The notes below the pieces were generated by a model, which worked only from the letters and a program-made list of their open reading frames with translations, ran no database searches and had not been told where the DNA came from. The position numbers and the translations under genes were made by a program. A stretch of DNA of 9,053 nt, taken from assembly GCA_001781445.1 (NCBI GenBank), contig MFLB01000016.1, forward strand, positions 1-9,053, given 5' to 3'. Of the stretch, positions 1 to 4,224 are shown in pieces. How positions within the stretch are numbered: the stretch's first letter is position 1; each line of letters begins with the position of its first letter. This DNA comes from Candidatus Kaiserbacteria bacterium RIFCSPHIGHO2_01_FULL_58_22. Its GTDB lineage: Bacteria > Patescibacteriota > Minisyncoccia > Phycocordibacterales > UBA2100.

Positions 1-132
1 TATGGGTCGCTTCCGGTGTCCCAACTGTAGTTGTATGGGTCGCTTCCGGTGTCCCAACTGTAGTTGTATGGGTCGCTTCCGGTGTCCCAACTGTAGTTGT
101 ATGGGTCGCTTCCGGTGTCCCAGCTGTAGTTA
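1..132 (-). repeat. 33-bp tandem repeat, four copies, coding
   Basis: Copies lie at 1-33, 34-66, 67-99 and 100-132. The first three are identical; the fourth differs by two bases at its right end. There are no spacers between copies. The 33-bp period keeps the reading frame and encodes the 11-residue repeat of the secreted protein on the minus strand. The array continues past the left edge. Confidence 0.95.
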
Positions 133-248
133 TACTCTTGAGCGAAAGTTACCGAACTCACGCTGAAAACAAGCGCAAGCGCGGCGAGAGCGCTCAGGAT
201 AGCTTTGGGCACGAAGCCAGTACCAGAAAACATGATTGGTTTATGCAT
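1..248 (-). CDS. Secreted protein with perfect 11-residue tandem repeats (3' end outside window)
   Basis: Minus-strand reading frame starting at ATG 248-246 and still open at the left edge, so the protein is C-terminally incomplete (82 full codons). Residues 1-36 form a signal peptide: a short basic start, a hydrophobic core rich in Ala, Leu and Val (about 17-31), and a cleavage site after VTFA. From residue 39 the chain is four consecutive copies of YNYSWDTGSDP, with a fifth beginning at the edge. The DNA unit is 33 bp; three copies are identical and the one nearest the signal peptide has two substitutions, which suggests recent expansion. A good promoter lies upstream (298-326), but no clear Shine-Dalgarno site precedes the start; ATG at codon 6 is an alternative. 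I do not recognise the family. The aromatic, Asp/Gly-rich repeats suggest an extracellular structural or adhesive role, which is inference only. Confidence 0.75.
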   Translation of the reverse strand, partial: MHKPIMFSGTGFVPKAILSALAALALVFSVSSVTFAQEYNYSWDTGSDPYNYSWDTGSDPYNYSWDTGSDPYNYSWDTGSDP

Positions 249-297
249 AGTCTGAGCTTAAAGTTTTTTGATAATCACCTACAGCCGATAATTGCGT

Positions 298-326
298 TGT
301 ATACCAGAACAAGAATAAGATGTCAA
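298..326 (-). promoter_or_regulatory. Sigma70-type promoter of the 11-residue-repeat gene
   Basis: On the minus strand a perfect -35 TTGACA (326-321) is followed after 17 nt by TATACA (303-298), which matches the -10 consensus at four of six positions. The predicted transcript start near 291 gives a leader of about 43 nt before ATG 248. Confidence 0.6.
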
Positions 327-342
327 GTATTTAGGAATTTGA

Positions 343-374
343 GGAAGCGCGGCGGCACATGCGGCCGCGCTTCC
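343..374 (-). terminator. GC-rich hairpin after the four-cysteine secreted protein gene
   Basis: Perfect 11-bp inverted repeat GGAAGCGCGGC / GCCGCGCTTCC with a 10-nt loop. It lies 35 bp past the stop of the 410-910 gene and just before the promoter of the next gene, where a terminator is expected. There is no T-tract on either strand, so intrinsic termination is uncertain. Confidence 0.4.
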
Positions 375-409
375 CCACCTAAACCCAACCGAGGGCCTAG
401 GCTTTTCGT

Positions 410-910
410 TCAACTGCGGGACGGCGGACGCGACGCCTCGCAGGCCTTGCGATGCGTCTCCGCATCGCCGCCCATGGTCGCGGTTTGGTCGACGAGCCGG
501 ATGCGCCCGCCGAGCTCCTTCCACTCGATGGCGTAGAGGCGCCACACGACGGCGTCCTTGTCATCGACATCGCACACTGCTTGGTGTGCGCGACCGATGG
601 CGAGCATGGTTGGCAAGCCAATCTTGCCCACGCCGCCGGGAGCCCGAAGCCGAACATTGGTACCGGCAGGGCCGGCAACCGGAACGTCCAGCACCGTGAG
701 GCCGTCGCCACCTGACGGGTTGCACTTCCTGATCGAGCCGAGGTCCGCGCCGGCGCCCGAGAACGTAACGATGATTTCGTTCCGGGGCGCCTTGACGTTC
801 GGACGCTCGAGTTCCACCAGCTTGCAGCCCGTGGGGAGCGGGGCGGCTGACGCGGGGAGAGCGAAGGTCGCGGCAACGAGGCCCGCCGCTAGGGCAGTCA
901 TGATTTTCAT
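410..910 (-). CDS. Small secreted protein with four cysteines, unknown function
   Basis: Encodes 166 residues. The start at ATG 910-908 is chosen over an in-frame ATG at 997 because AAAGGA lies 7 nt before it and because it begins directly with a signal peptide: MKIM, a hydrophobic Ala/Leu/Val core, then PASA|AP (cleavage near residue 22). The mature part has cysteines at 29, 63, 113 and 157, enough for two disulfides, and alternates short beta-type segments (EIIVTF, LTVLDVPV, VVWRLYAIEW) with Gly-rich turns. No catalytic motif or family is recognised. It has its own putative promoter (1102-1130) and is followed by a hairpin, so it is probably monocistronic. The strong ribosome site and proteobacterial-style signal peptide contrast with genes further right. 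A role in the periplasm or at the cell surface is inferred only from the signal peptide. Confidence 0.75.
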   Translation of the reverse strand: MKIMTALAAGLVAATFALPASAAPLPTGCKLVELERPNVKAPRNEIIVTFSGAGADLGSIRKCNPSGGDGLTVLDVPVAGPAGTNVRLRAPGGVGKIGLPTMLAIGRAHQAVCDVDDKDAVVWRLYAIEWKELGGRIRLVDQTATMGGDAETHRKACEASRPPSRS

Positions 911-917
911 GGCTAGT

Positions 918-923
918 TCCTTT
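918..923 (-). promoter_or_regulatory. Ribosome binding site that decides the start of the 410-910 gene
   Basis: AAAGGA on the minus strand, 7 nt before ATG 910. It excludes the longer in-frame start at 997, whose extra 29 residues would bury the signal peptide. Confidence 0.75.
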
Positions 924-1101
924 ACCGGGCCCTCGACCGGCGGTTGATTGAGAGGGCTCGCTATGCACGAGTTGTCGCGCACACAGAGCCCCCACAATCA
1001 TTTTGCTGAGCGATAAGTGAAAGAACGCGGCCTTATGGGCCTAGCGCTGCGGTCGAAAAAGACGGCAATGCTGGACACACAAGGGGTACGAAAGAGCGAG
1101 C

Positions 1102-1130
1102 ATTTAATCACAGAGAAGTGGAAATGTCAA
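1102..1130 (-). promoter_or_regulatory. Putative sigma70-type promoter of the four-cysteine protein gene
   Basis: Perfect -35 TTGACA (1130-1125, minus strand), 17-nt spacer, then TTAAAT (1107-1102), a four-of-six -10 match. It sits just after the hairpin that ends the upstream gene. The implied leader is long, about 185 nt, and I see no convincing structure in it beyond a weak GGCC stem near 1030-1042. Confidence 0.4.
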
Positions 1131-1148
1131 GTATCGACAAGGTGGCCG

Positions 1149-1175
1149 GGGCGGAAGAAACAATTTCTCCCGCCC
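1149..1175 (-). terminator. Strong 12-bp hairpin after the four-helix membrane protein gene
   Basis: On the minus strand GGGCGGGAGAAA pairs with TTTCTTCCGCCC around a TTG loop, twelve pairs including one G-U. It begins 16 bp past the stop codon at 1191 and ends before the next promoter (1102-1130), so a terminator role fits. There is no U-run after the stem. Confidence 0.5.
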
Positions 1176-1190
1176 GAGCCAAGGACCCAT

Positions 1191-1652
1191 TCACGGGGTC
1201 GGAACACGCGCCGGCGGCCTATCGTTCGTGGGACCGGGCCGCAGGTGCGGCATAATCCAGTTCCAGATGTCGGCCGCGATGACCACTGTCAGGACAGCGG
1301 CCACCTCGAAGAACGGTGGAACCAGTCGTCCTTGCGTCCAAAGCCAGAACGCGAGTGCGAGCGGGTACGCCTGAATGAGCGTCCCCGAAATCGCGATGCG
1401 GGTCCACTTCCCGCTTCCCGGTCCATGAGGCCTCACCGTGGCCGACCAACCGTTGACTGCGGTGAGCACGACTGCGGCGAGCGCCGACGATAGCATCGGC
1501 GAGGTCTGCACCCCACCGATGACCCACCCCACATACTCTGGAATATAGCCGTTCCAGAAAATGAGGTGGCCGATCGCGGCCGTGATTCCGGCGAGAACAA
1601 AGCGGAGGGCGAAAATCGTGCCCCCCATTCCAGTGAAGTACTCGGGGCGCAT
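1191..1652 (-). CDS. Four-helix integral membrane protein, unknown family
   Basis: Encodes 153 residues from ATG 1652, preceded 5 nt upstream by AAGGAGG, an almost ideal Shine-Dalgarno site. Four hydrophobic segments are visible at about residues 11-33, 41-66, 86-105 and 110-133. The loop between helices 2 and 3 (67-84) carries Arg, His, Gly and Pro. The C-terminal tail (134-153) is hydrophilic and Pro/Arg-rich, so it probably lies in the cytoplasm. Tryptophans cluster near the helix ends. No signature motif of a transporter or enzyme is seen, and I do not recognise the family. It has its own promoter (1724-1751) and a hairpin after the stop, so it appears monocistronic. Strand and ribosome-site style link it to the 410-910 gene. 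Confidence 0.7.
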   Translation of the reverse strand: MRPEYFTGMGGTIFALRFVLAGITAAIGHLIFWNGYIPEYVGWVIGGVQTSPMLSSALAAVVLTAVNGWSATVRPHGPGSGKWTRIAISGTLIQAYPLALAFWLWTQGRLVPPFFEVAAVLTVVIAADIWNWIMPHLRPGPTNDRPPARVPTP

Positions 1653-1657
1653 GGGGC

Positions 1658-1664
1658 CCTCCTT
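1658..1664 (-). promoter_or_regulatory. Strong Shine-Dalgarno site of the membrane protein gene
   Basis: AAGGAGG on the minus strand, 5 nt before ATG 1652; it fixes the start and is the best ribosome site in the window. Confidence 0.8.
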
Positions 1665-1723
1665 TTCAGTTCAAGGTTTCGATGTGGGCCGTTTACTTGA
1701 CCCGGCGGATATTTACCGGAAAG

Positions 1724-1751
1724 AGTATATTACAAAAACTTGAAAAGTCAA
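1724..1751 (-). promoter_or_regulatory. Sigma70-type promoter of the four-helix membrane protein gene
   Basis: Minus strand TTGACT (1751-1746), 16-nt spacer, TATACT (1729-1724); each box matches five of six consensus bases. The -35 box directly abuts the left repeat cluster of the RAYT element. The leader is about 65 nt. Confidence 0.6.
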
Positions 1752-1766
1752 GAACTAACGGGGACA

Positions 1767-1809
1767 AACTAACGGGGACAGGCACAATTATTATCGACTT
1801 TCTGTGCCA
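1767..1809 (+). repeat. Left RAYT-associated repeat, copy 1 (43 bp)
   Basis: Identical over 43 bp to copy 2 (1811-1853), with one base between them. It begins AACTAACGGGGACA and holds a 6-bp stem GGCACA/TGTGCC (1781-1786 with 1803-1808). A 14-bp partial copy of its start lies at 1753-1766. Confidence 0.9.
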
Positions 1810-1810
1810 G

Positions 1811-1853
1811 AACTAACGGGGACAGGCACAATTATTATCGACTTTCTGTGCCA
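1811..1853 (+). repeat. Left RAYT-associated repeat, copy 2 (43 bp)
   Basis: Identical to copy 1. It ends 11 bp before the transposase start, with a GTAG tetranucleotide at 1858-1861, so transposase expression must start in or before the repeats. GTAG-type tetranucleotides flank REP hairpins recognised by known RAYTs, but here the link is only suggestive. Confidence 0.9.
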
Positions 1854-1864
1854 TAATGTAGCTC

Positions 1865-2536
1865 ATGGGTCGCGTAGCTCGTACTGATATCGGCAATCAC
1901 GTGTATCACGTCATCAACCGCGCCGTCGGACGATTTCAAATTTTCAACGGTGACGAAGACTACCGCATGTTTCAAGAGATGTTGCTCGAGGCCAAGGAAA
2001 TGGTCGACATGCGTATTCTTTCTTTTTCTCTCATGCCGAATCATTGGCATCTCCAATTGTATCCCGAGAACGACGGCGACATGGGCGAGTTTATGCACTG
2101 GATCACCAATGCGCACACGCGCCGCGTGCATGCGCTCACCGAGACGATCGGCACGGGCCCCCTGTATCAGGGACGCTACAAATCGTTTCTCATACAGAAA
2201 GACGAACACTTGCTCGCGGTGTTGAAATATATCGAGCGTAATCCGGTGCGCGCCAAGATGGTGAAGACGCCAGAAAAGTGGCGTTGGGGAAGCGCGCAGG
2301 TGCGACTCTTTGGCTCGCCAAAGATGAAAAAGATTTTGTCGGAATCTCCGGTTCCGCTACCACGCAACTATCAAAAATGGATTCGTGAGCCGGACAAAGA
2401 AGATGATCTGGAGGAAATTCGGGGATCTGCACAACGCGGGACACCACTTGGCCGCTCCACGTGGGTGGAAAACATGATCAATCAATATAGCTTACAGGCA
2501 ACAGCGCGGCGGCCAGGCAGGCCCGCTTCGCATTAG
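1865..2536 (+). CDS. REP-associated tyrosine transposase (Y1/HUH family, RAYT)
   Basis: Encodes 223 residues, a usual length for RAYTs. Family features in order: YHVINRA near residues 14-20; MPNHWHL with the HUH pair H60 and H62 that binds the catalytic metal; GPLYQGRYKSF (98-108); and YIERNPVRA, where Y122 is the expected nucleophile. The C-terminal half carries the RGTPLG(R/S) and final GRP-type motifs that separate RAYTs from plain IS200/IS605 TnpA. All catalytic residues are present, so the enzyme is probably functional. RAYTs nick single-stranded DNA at hairpin-forming REP repeats. The last six residues (GRPASH) and the stop are encoded within the right-hand 63-bp repeat. Start ATG 1865 has no ribosome site. 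The gene is isolated in orientation from its neighbours. Confidence 0.88.
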   Translation: MGRVARTDIGNHVYHVINRAVGRFQIFNGDEDYRMFQEMLLEAKEMVDMRILSFSLMPNHWHLQLYPENDGDMGEFMHWITNAHTRRVHALTETIGTGPLYQGRYKSFLIQKDEHLLAVLKYIERNPVRAKMVKTPEKWRWGSAQVRLFGSPKMKKILSESPVPLPRNYQKWIREPDKEDDLEEIRGSAQRGTPLGRSTWVENMINQYSLQATARRPGRPASH

Positions 2537-2576
2537 ACCACGACTTTGCCGAAATAATTGTGCCTGTCCCCACTCC
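2514..2576 (-). repeat. Right RAYT-associated repeat, copy A (63 bp, overlaps the transposase 3' end)
   Basis: Identical over 63 bp to copy B, 92 bp further on. It contains the 3' end and stop of the transposase and the inverted 19-bp core shared with the left repeats. The copies therefore look like a local duplication of the transposase tail plus its REP-like sequence. Confidence 0.9.
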
Positions 2577-2605
2577 TTATGTCCCCACTCCTTCCCCTCC
2601 TGCGG

Positions 2606-2668
2606 CAGGCAGGCCCGCTTCGCATTAGACCACGACTTTGCCGAAATAATTGTGCCTGTCCCCACTCC
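2606..2668 (-). repeat. Right RAYT-associated repeat, copy B (63 bp)
   Basis: Duplicate of copy A including the last codons and stop of the transposase, but with no reading frame leading into it. It is preceded by a CCTGCGGCAGGCAGG palindromic stretch and continues into the C-rich tandem tract. Confidence 0.9.
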
Positions 2669-2703
2669 CGCCTCCCCACTCCCGCCCCCACTCCCGTTTC
2701 CCC
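2660..2703 (-). repeat. C-rich tandem tract (14-bp unit); G-quadruplex motif on minus strand
   Basis: Roughly three and a half copies of CCCCACTCCCGCCT. Seven C-runs of three to five bases are separated by only 1-4 bases, so the minus strand satisfies the usual G-quadruplex pattern with runs to spare. It grows out of the CCCCACTCC end of the RAYT repeat. Confidence 0.75.
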
Positions 2704-2724
2704 ACTCCGTTTGTATCATCGTCT

Positions 2725-2778
2725 TGTGGAGGTTTAACCTCCACATTTGGTGAAGGAGAAGGAGGTTAAACCTCCACA
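2725..2778. repeat. Pair of mirrored palindromes with core GGAGGTT(T/A)AACCTCC
   Basis: The first palindrome (2725-2745) is GGAGGTTTAACCTCC flanked by TGT/ACA. The second (2761-2775) is the reverse-complement form GGAGGTTAAACCTCC. Fifteen bases separate them, so the pair is also a larger inverted repeat. The hairpin at 4116-4159 and the gyrB insertion have the same design: an odd-centred palindrome followed by its complement. Confidence 0.8.
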
Positions 2779-2908
2779 TTCCGAAGCGGTGCATGGGGAA
2801 GCGCGCGAGATGGAGGCAGTGCAACAAGTCCAGAAGGAAGGTGTGGCGACGATGAAGGCGCTTGTGGCGCTCAAAGAATCGCTTGAGAAAAGCGGGCAGG
2901 GTCAGTAG
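2750..2908 (+). CDS. Possible small ORF or gene remnant
   Basis: A plus-strand frame from GTG 2750 (an in-frame stop lies just upstream, at 2735-2737) to TAG 2906-2908 gives 52 residues; ATG 2810 would give 32. After the palindrome-derived start (KEKEVKPPH) the residues become Glu/Lys/Gln/Ala-rich and would form an amphipathic helix (ME-AVQQVQKEGVATMKALV, then KESLEKS), which looks more like true coding than chance. No ribosome site is seen. Its stop overlaps the convergent IGY-repeat gene by 7 bp. It may be the C-terminal scrap of a gene broken when the repeats or RAYT unit entered. It has no recognised family; confidence is low. Confidence 0.3.
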   Translation: MKEKEVKPPHSEAVHGEAREMEAVQQVQKEGVATMKALVALKESLEKSGQGQ

Positions 2909-3405
2909 CCTATATCGACGGCGTAGCCGATATCTATCGGTTTGCCGATGTCTACCGCATACCCGATCGGCGCCGCATATCCAATGGGCGCGGCATAGCC
3001 GATGGGCGCCGCGTAGCCGATCGTTTGCGCGTATCCGATCGGAGCGGCGTAGCCGATAGAGACAGGGTATCCGATGGGAACGGGATAGCCGATCGTCTGG
3101 GAATAGCCGATGGGGACTCCATAGCCGATGGACGCCGGATACCCTATCGGAGCGCCGTATCCACCCGATGCTCCGAAGCCGCTCGAAGCGGGAGAGCCGG
3201 AGTAGCCGGGGCTCGCGAAGTACGCGCCGTAGCCGCCCGGCCCGGGAGAGCCGGTGTACCCGGGCTCCGCGACATATGTCGAATATCCGATCGGCTGGTA
3301 CTCGTATGCATAGCAGTCGTAGCCGTAGCCGCACGCCCATGTGGACGCGGGCGCAAGAAGCGCGGATATGATGAGTACGCTGATGATCGTTACGGTTTTA
3401 GGCAT
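2902..3405 (-). CDS. Secreted hexapeptide-repeat (xxIGYx) Gly/Tyr-rich protein
   Basis: Encodes 167 residues. A signal peptide covers about 1-24 (MPKT, hydrophobic core, PASTWA|CG); the cysteine at 25 raises a lipoprotein alternative, but the residues before it do not fit a lipobox well. Residues 26-84 are Gly/Tyr/Ser/Pro-rich with two related PGY(T/S)GSP segments. Residues 85-167 are fourteen consecutive hexapeptides of the form xxIGYx (API, QTI, VPI, VDI variants; one copy has Lys for Tyr), ending exactly at the stop. Codons vary between copies, so selection has kept the peptide rather than the DNA. It starts 13 bp after the sortase stop on the same strand, so it is likely co-transcribed with it. 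It has no LPXTG signal or C-terminal anchor. A surface fibre or coat role is inferred; the family is unknown. Confidence 0.75.
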   Translation of the reverse strand: MPKTVTIISVLIISALLAPASTWACGYGYDCYAYEYQPIGYSTYVAEPGYTGSPGPGGYGAYFASPGYSGSPASSGFGASGGYGAPIGYPASIGYGVPIGYSQTIGYPVPIGYPVSIGYAAPIGYAQTIGYAAPIGYAAPIGYAAPIGYAVDIGKPIDIGYAVDIGY

Positions 3406-3417
3406 ACTGCTTTGTCG

Positions 3418-4068
3418 TTACAGTGCCGCAACGAAGTCGGCTTCGAGGATATAGCGCGCGCTCTTCCCCGTGAGCGTGTCGCAGGTGACGAGCGTGAGTT
3501 TTTGCCCCAGGGTCGGCGAGAGGTCGATGACGGCGTCGCTCGCGTCGGCCTTCCGCACCGAGGTTACGTTGTAGACGTAGGAGCGCCCGCCGCCCTGCAC
3601 CGTGATGGCATCGCCCGGCGAGAGCTCCGGAACCCTGTTGAACGCCTTGTACATCTGATTCCTGATGACAGGCAGGTGCGAAGTGTGCGCGAAGACGAGG
3701 ACGTTCCCTTTCTCGCCGAGCCGCGCGGAATCCACATAGCGCACCGGCCCTTCCTTGAGGCGTTCGTCGAGAGCCGCGATGTCGCGCGTCTGCGGATTCT
3801 GGACCGGGAGGTCGAGACCGATGGCCGAAATAAGTATCCGCTCGGGCAGAACAGCGGCCTCCCCGCCGGATTGAGGTTTAGCCTCGATATCCGTTCCAAG
3901 TTCTGGAAGTTGCGAGAGAGCGACCGAATCGCGGCACGAACTATCGAGATAGCACGGCACGAAGCCGACCGAGTCGGCGGCCGAAAGCGAGAGAAAGAAA
4001 ATGACGATAGTCGCGGCCGCGAATACCGGCGCGGGAGCGCGTCTGGGCGCTAGAGAGAAATCTGCCAT
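3418..4068 (-). CDS. Class C60 sortase (membrane-anchored transpeptidase)
   Basis: Encodes 216 residues from ATG 4068; an in-frame GTG at 4086 would add six. An N-terminal membrane anchor (about 13-33) is followed by a low-complexity linker (about 34-74) and a sortase fold (75-216). Sortase marks: PERILISAIGLDLPV strand, GNVLVFAHTSH with the catalytic His (128), YKAFNRVPELSPGDAITV, KLTLVTCDTLTGKSARYIL with catalytic Cys (196) and Arg (205). All three catalytic residues are present. Sortases cleave a sorting signal and join surface proteins to an acceptor. No protein here has a textbook LPXTG tail, so substrates lie elsewhere or use another signal. The nearby exported repeat proteins suggest a surface-assembly locus. 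The linker contains a degenerate palindrome (3873-3884). Subclass is not assigned. Confidence 0.88.
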   Translation of the reverse strand: MADFSLAPRRAPAPVFAAATIVIFFLSLSAADSVGFVPCYLDSSCRDSVALSQLPELGTDIEAKPQSGGEAAVLPERILISAIGLDLPVQNPQTRDIAALDERLKEGPVRYVDSARLGEKGNVLVFAHTSHLPVIRNQMYKAFNRVPELSPGDAITVQGGGRSYVYNVTSVRKADASDAVIDLSPTLGQKLTLVTCDTLTGKSARYILEADFVAAL

Positions 4069-4077
4069 GAAGGCGAA

Positions 4078-4106
4078 ACGGTACACTATAATTTACCCCT
4101 TGTCAA
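4078..4106 (-). promoter_or_regulatory. Candidate promoter of the sortase operon
   Basis: A perfect TTGACA (4106-4101, minus) is followed after 17 nt by a poor -10 (TACCGT). A better -10, TATAGT (4090-4085), is only 10 nt away. Either would start transcription within about 10 nt of ATG 4068, so the transcript may be nearly leaderless. The -10 is ambiguous. Confidence 0.3.
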
Positions 4107-4115
4107 TCCCCTAAA

Positions 4116-4159
4116 AGACGAAGGACCGTCCTTCGTCTACGAAGGACGGTCCTTCGTCT
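4116..4159. repeat. 44-nt perfect hairpin with AAGGAC(C/G)GTCCTT core
   Basis: Two 21-nt arms (4116-4136 and 4139-4159) are exact reverse complements with a 2-nt loop, and each arm is itself nearly palindromic around AAGGAC(C/G)GTCCTT. It lies between divergent promoters, so it is not a terminator of either gene. The same core, again as a mirrored pair, is found inside gyrB at 6828-6875, so this is a dispersed repeat family rather than a one-off regulatory site. Confidence 0.85.
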
Positions 4160-4186
4160 CGTCTCTTCGTCGAAACCCTCGATACC

Positions 4187-4214
4187 TTGACAATGCGAGA
4201 ATATGTAGTAGCAT
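4187..4214 (+). promoter_or_regulatory. Candidate promoter of the tyrosine-rich surface protein gene
   Basis: TTGACA (4187-4192), 16-nt spacer, TAGCAT (4209-4214; four of six). The transcript would start about 4221, only a few bases before ATG 4225, which agrees with the absence of a ribosome site and suggests leaderless translation. Confidence 0.4.
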
Positions 4215-4224
4215 AGTACATTAT

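Larger units (their letters stand above)
1753..2668 (+). mobile_element. RAYT unit: REP-associated tyrosine transposase with paired flanking repeats
   Basis: A 19-bp core, GGGGACAGGCACAATTATT, occurs twice in direct orientation left of the transposase (1774-1792, 1818-1836) and twice inverted on the right (2571-2553, 2663-2645). Each flank also has a shorter extra copy of the GGGGACA end (1753-1766 and around 2581-2591). A Y1-type transposase lies between them. REP-associated transposases are known to be found beside or between repeats of this kind and are thought to mobilise them, usually without moving as classical insertion sequences. The outer limits given are the extent of visible repeats, not proven ends; no target-site duplication is evident. 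Confidence 0.7.

Noticed and set aside
1..132. Direct repeats that might suggest a CRISPR array
   Set aside because: The 33-bp copies are contiguous with no spacers and encode an in-frame 11-residue peptide repeat.
1017..1493. 158-codon plus-strand frame
   Set aside because: It overlaps the antisense of the four-helix membrane protein, which has a strong ribosome site and promoter; the translation is Arg-rich and has no domain.
2492..3340. 282-codon minus-strand frame with Arg/Leu-rich repeats
   Set aside because: It is the alternate frame of the IGY repeats extended through intergenic repeats; it lacks a signal peptide or ribosome site, unlike the frame at 2902-3405.
3025..4053. 342-codon plus-strand frame opposite the IGY-repeat gene and sortase
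   Set aside because: It spans two real minus-strand genes and its composition mirrors their repeats; no motif is seen.
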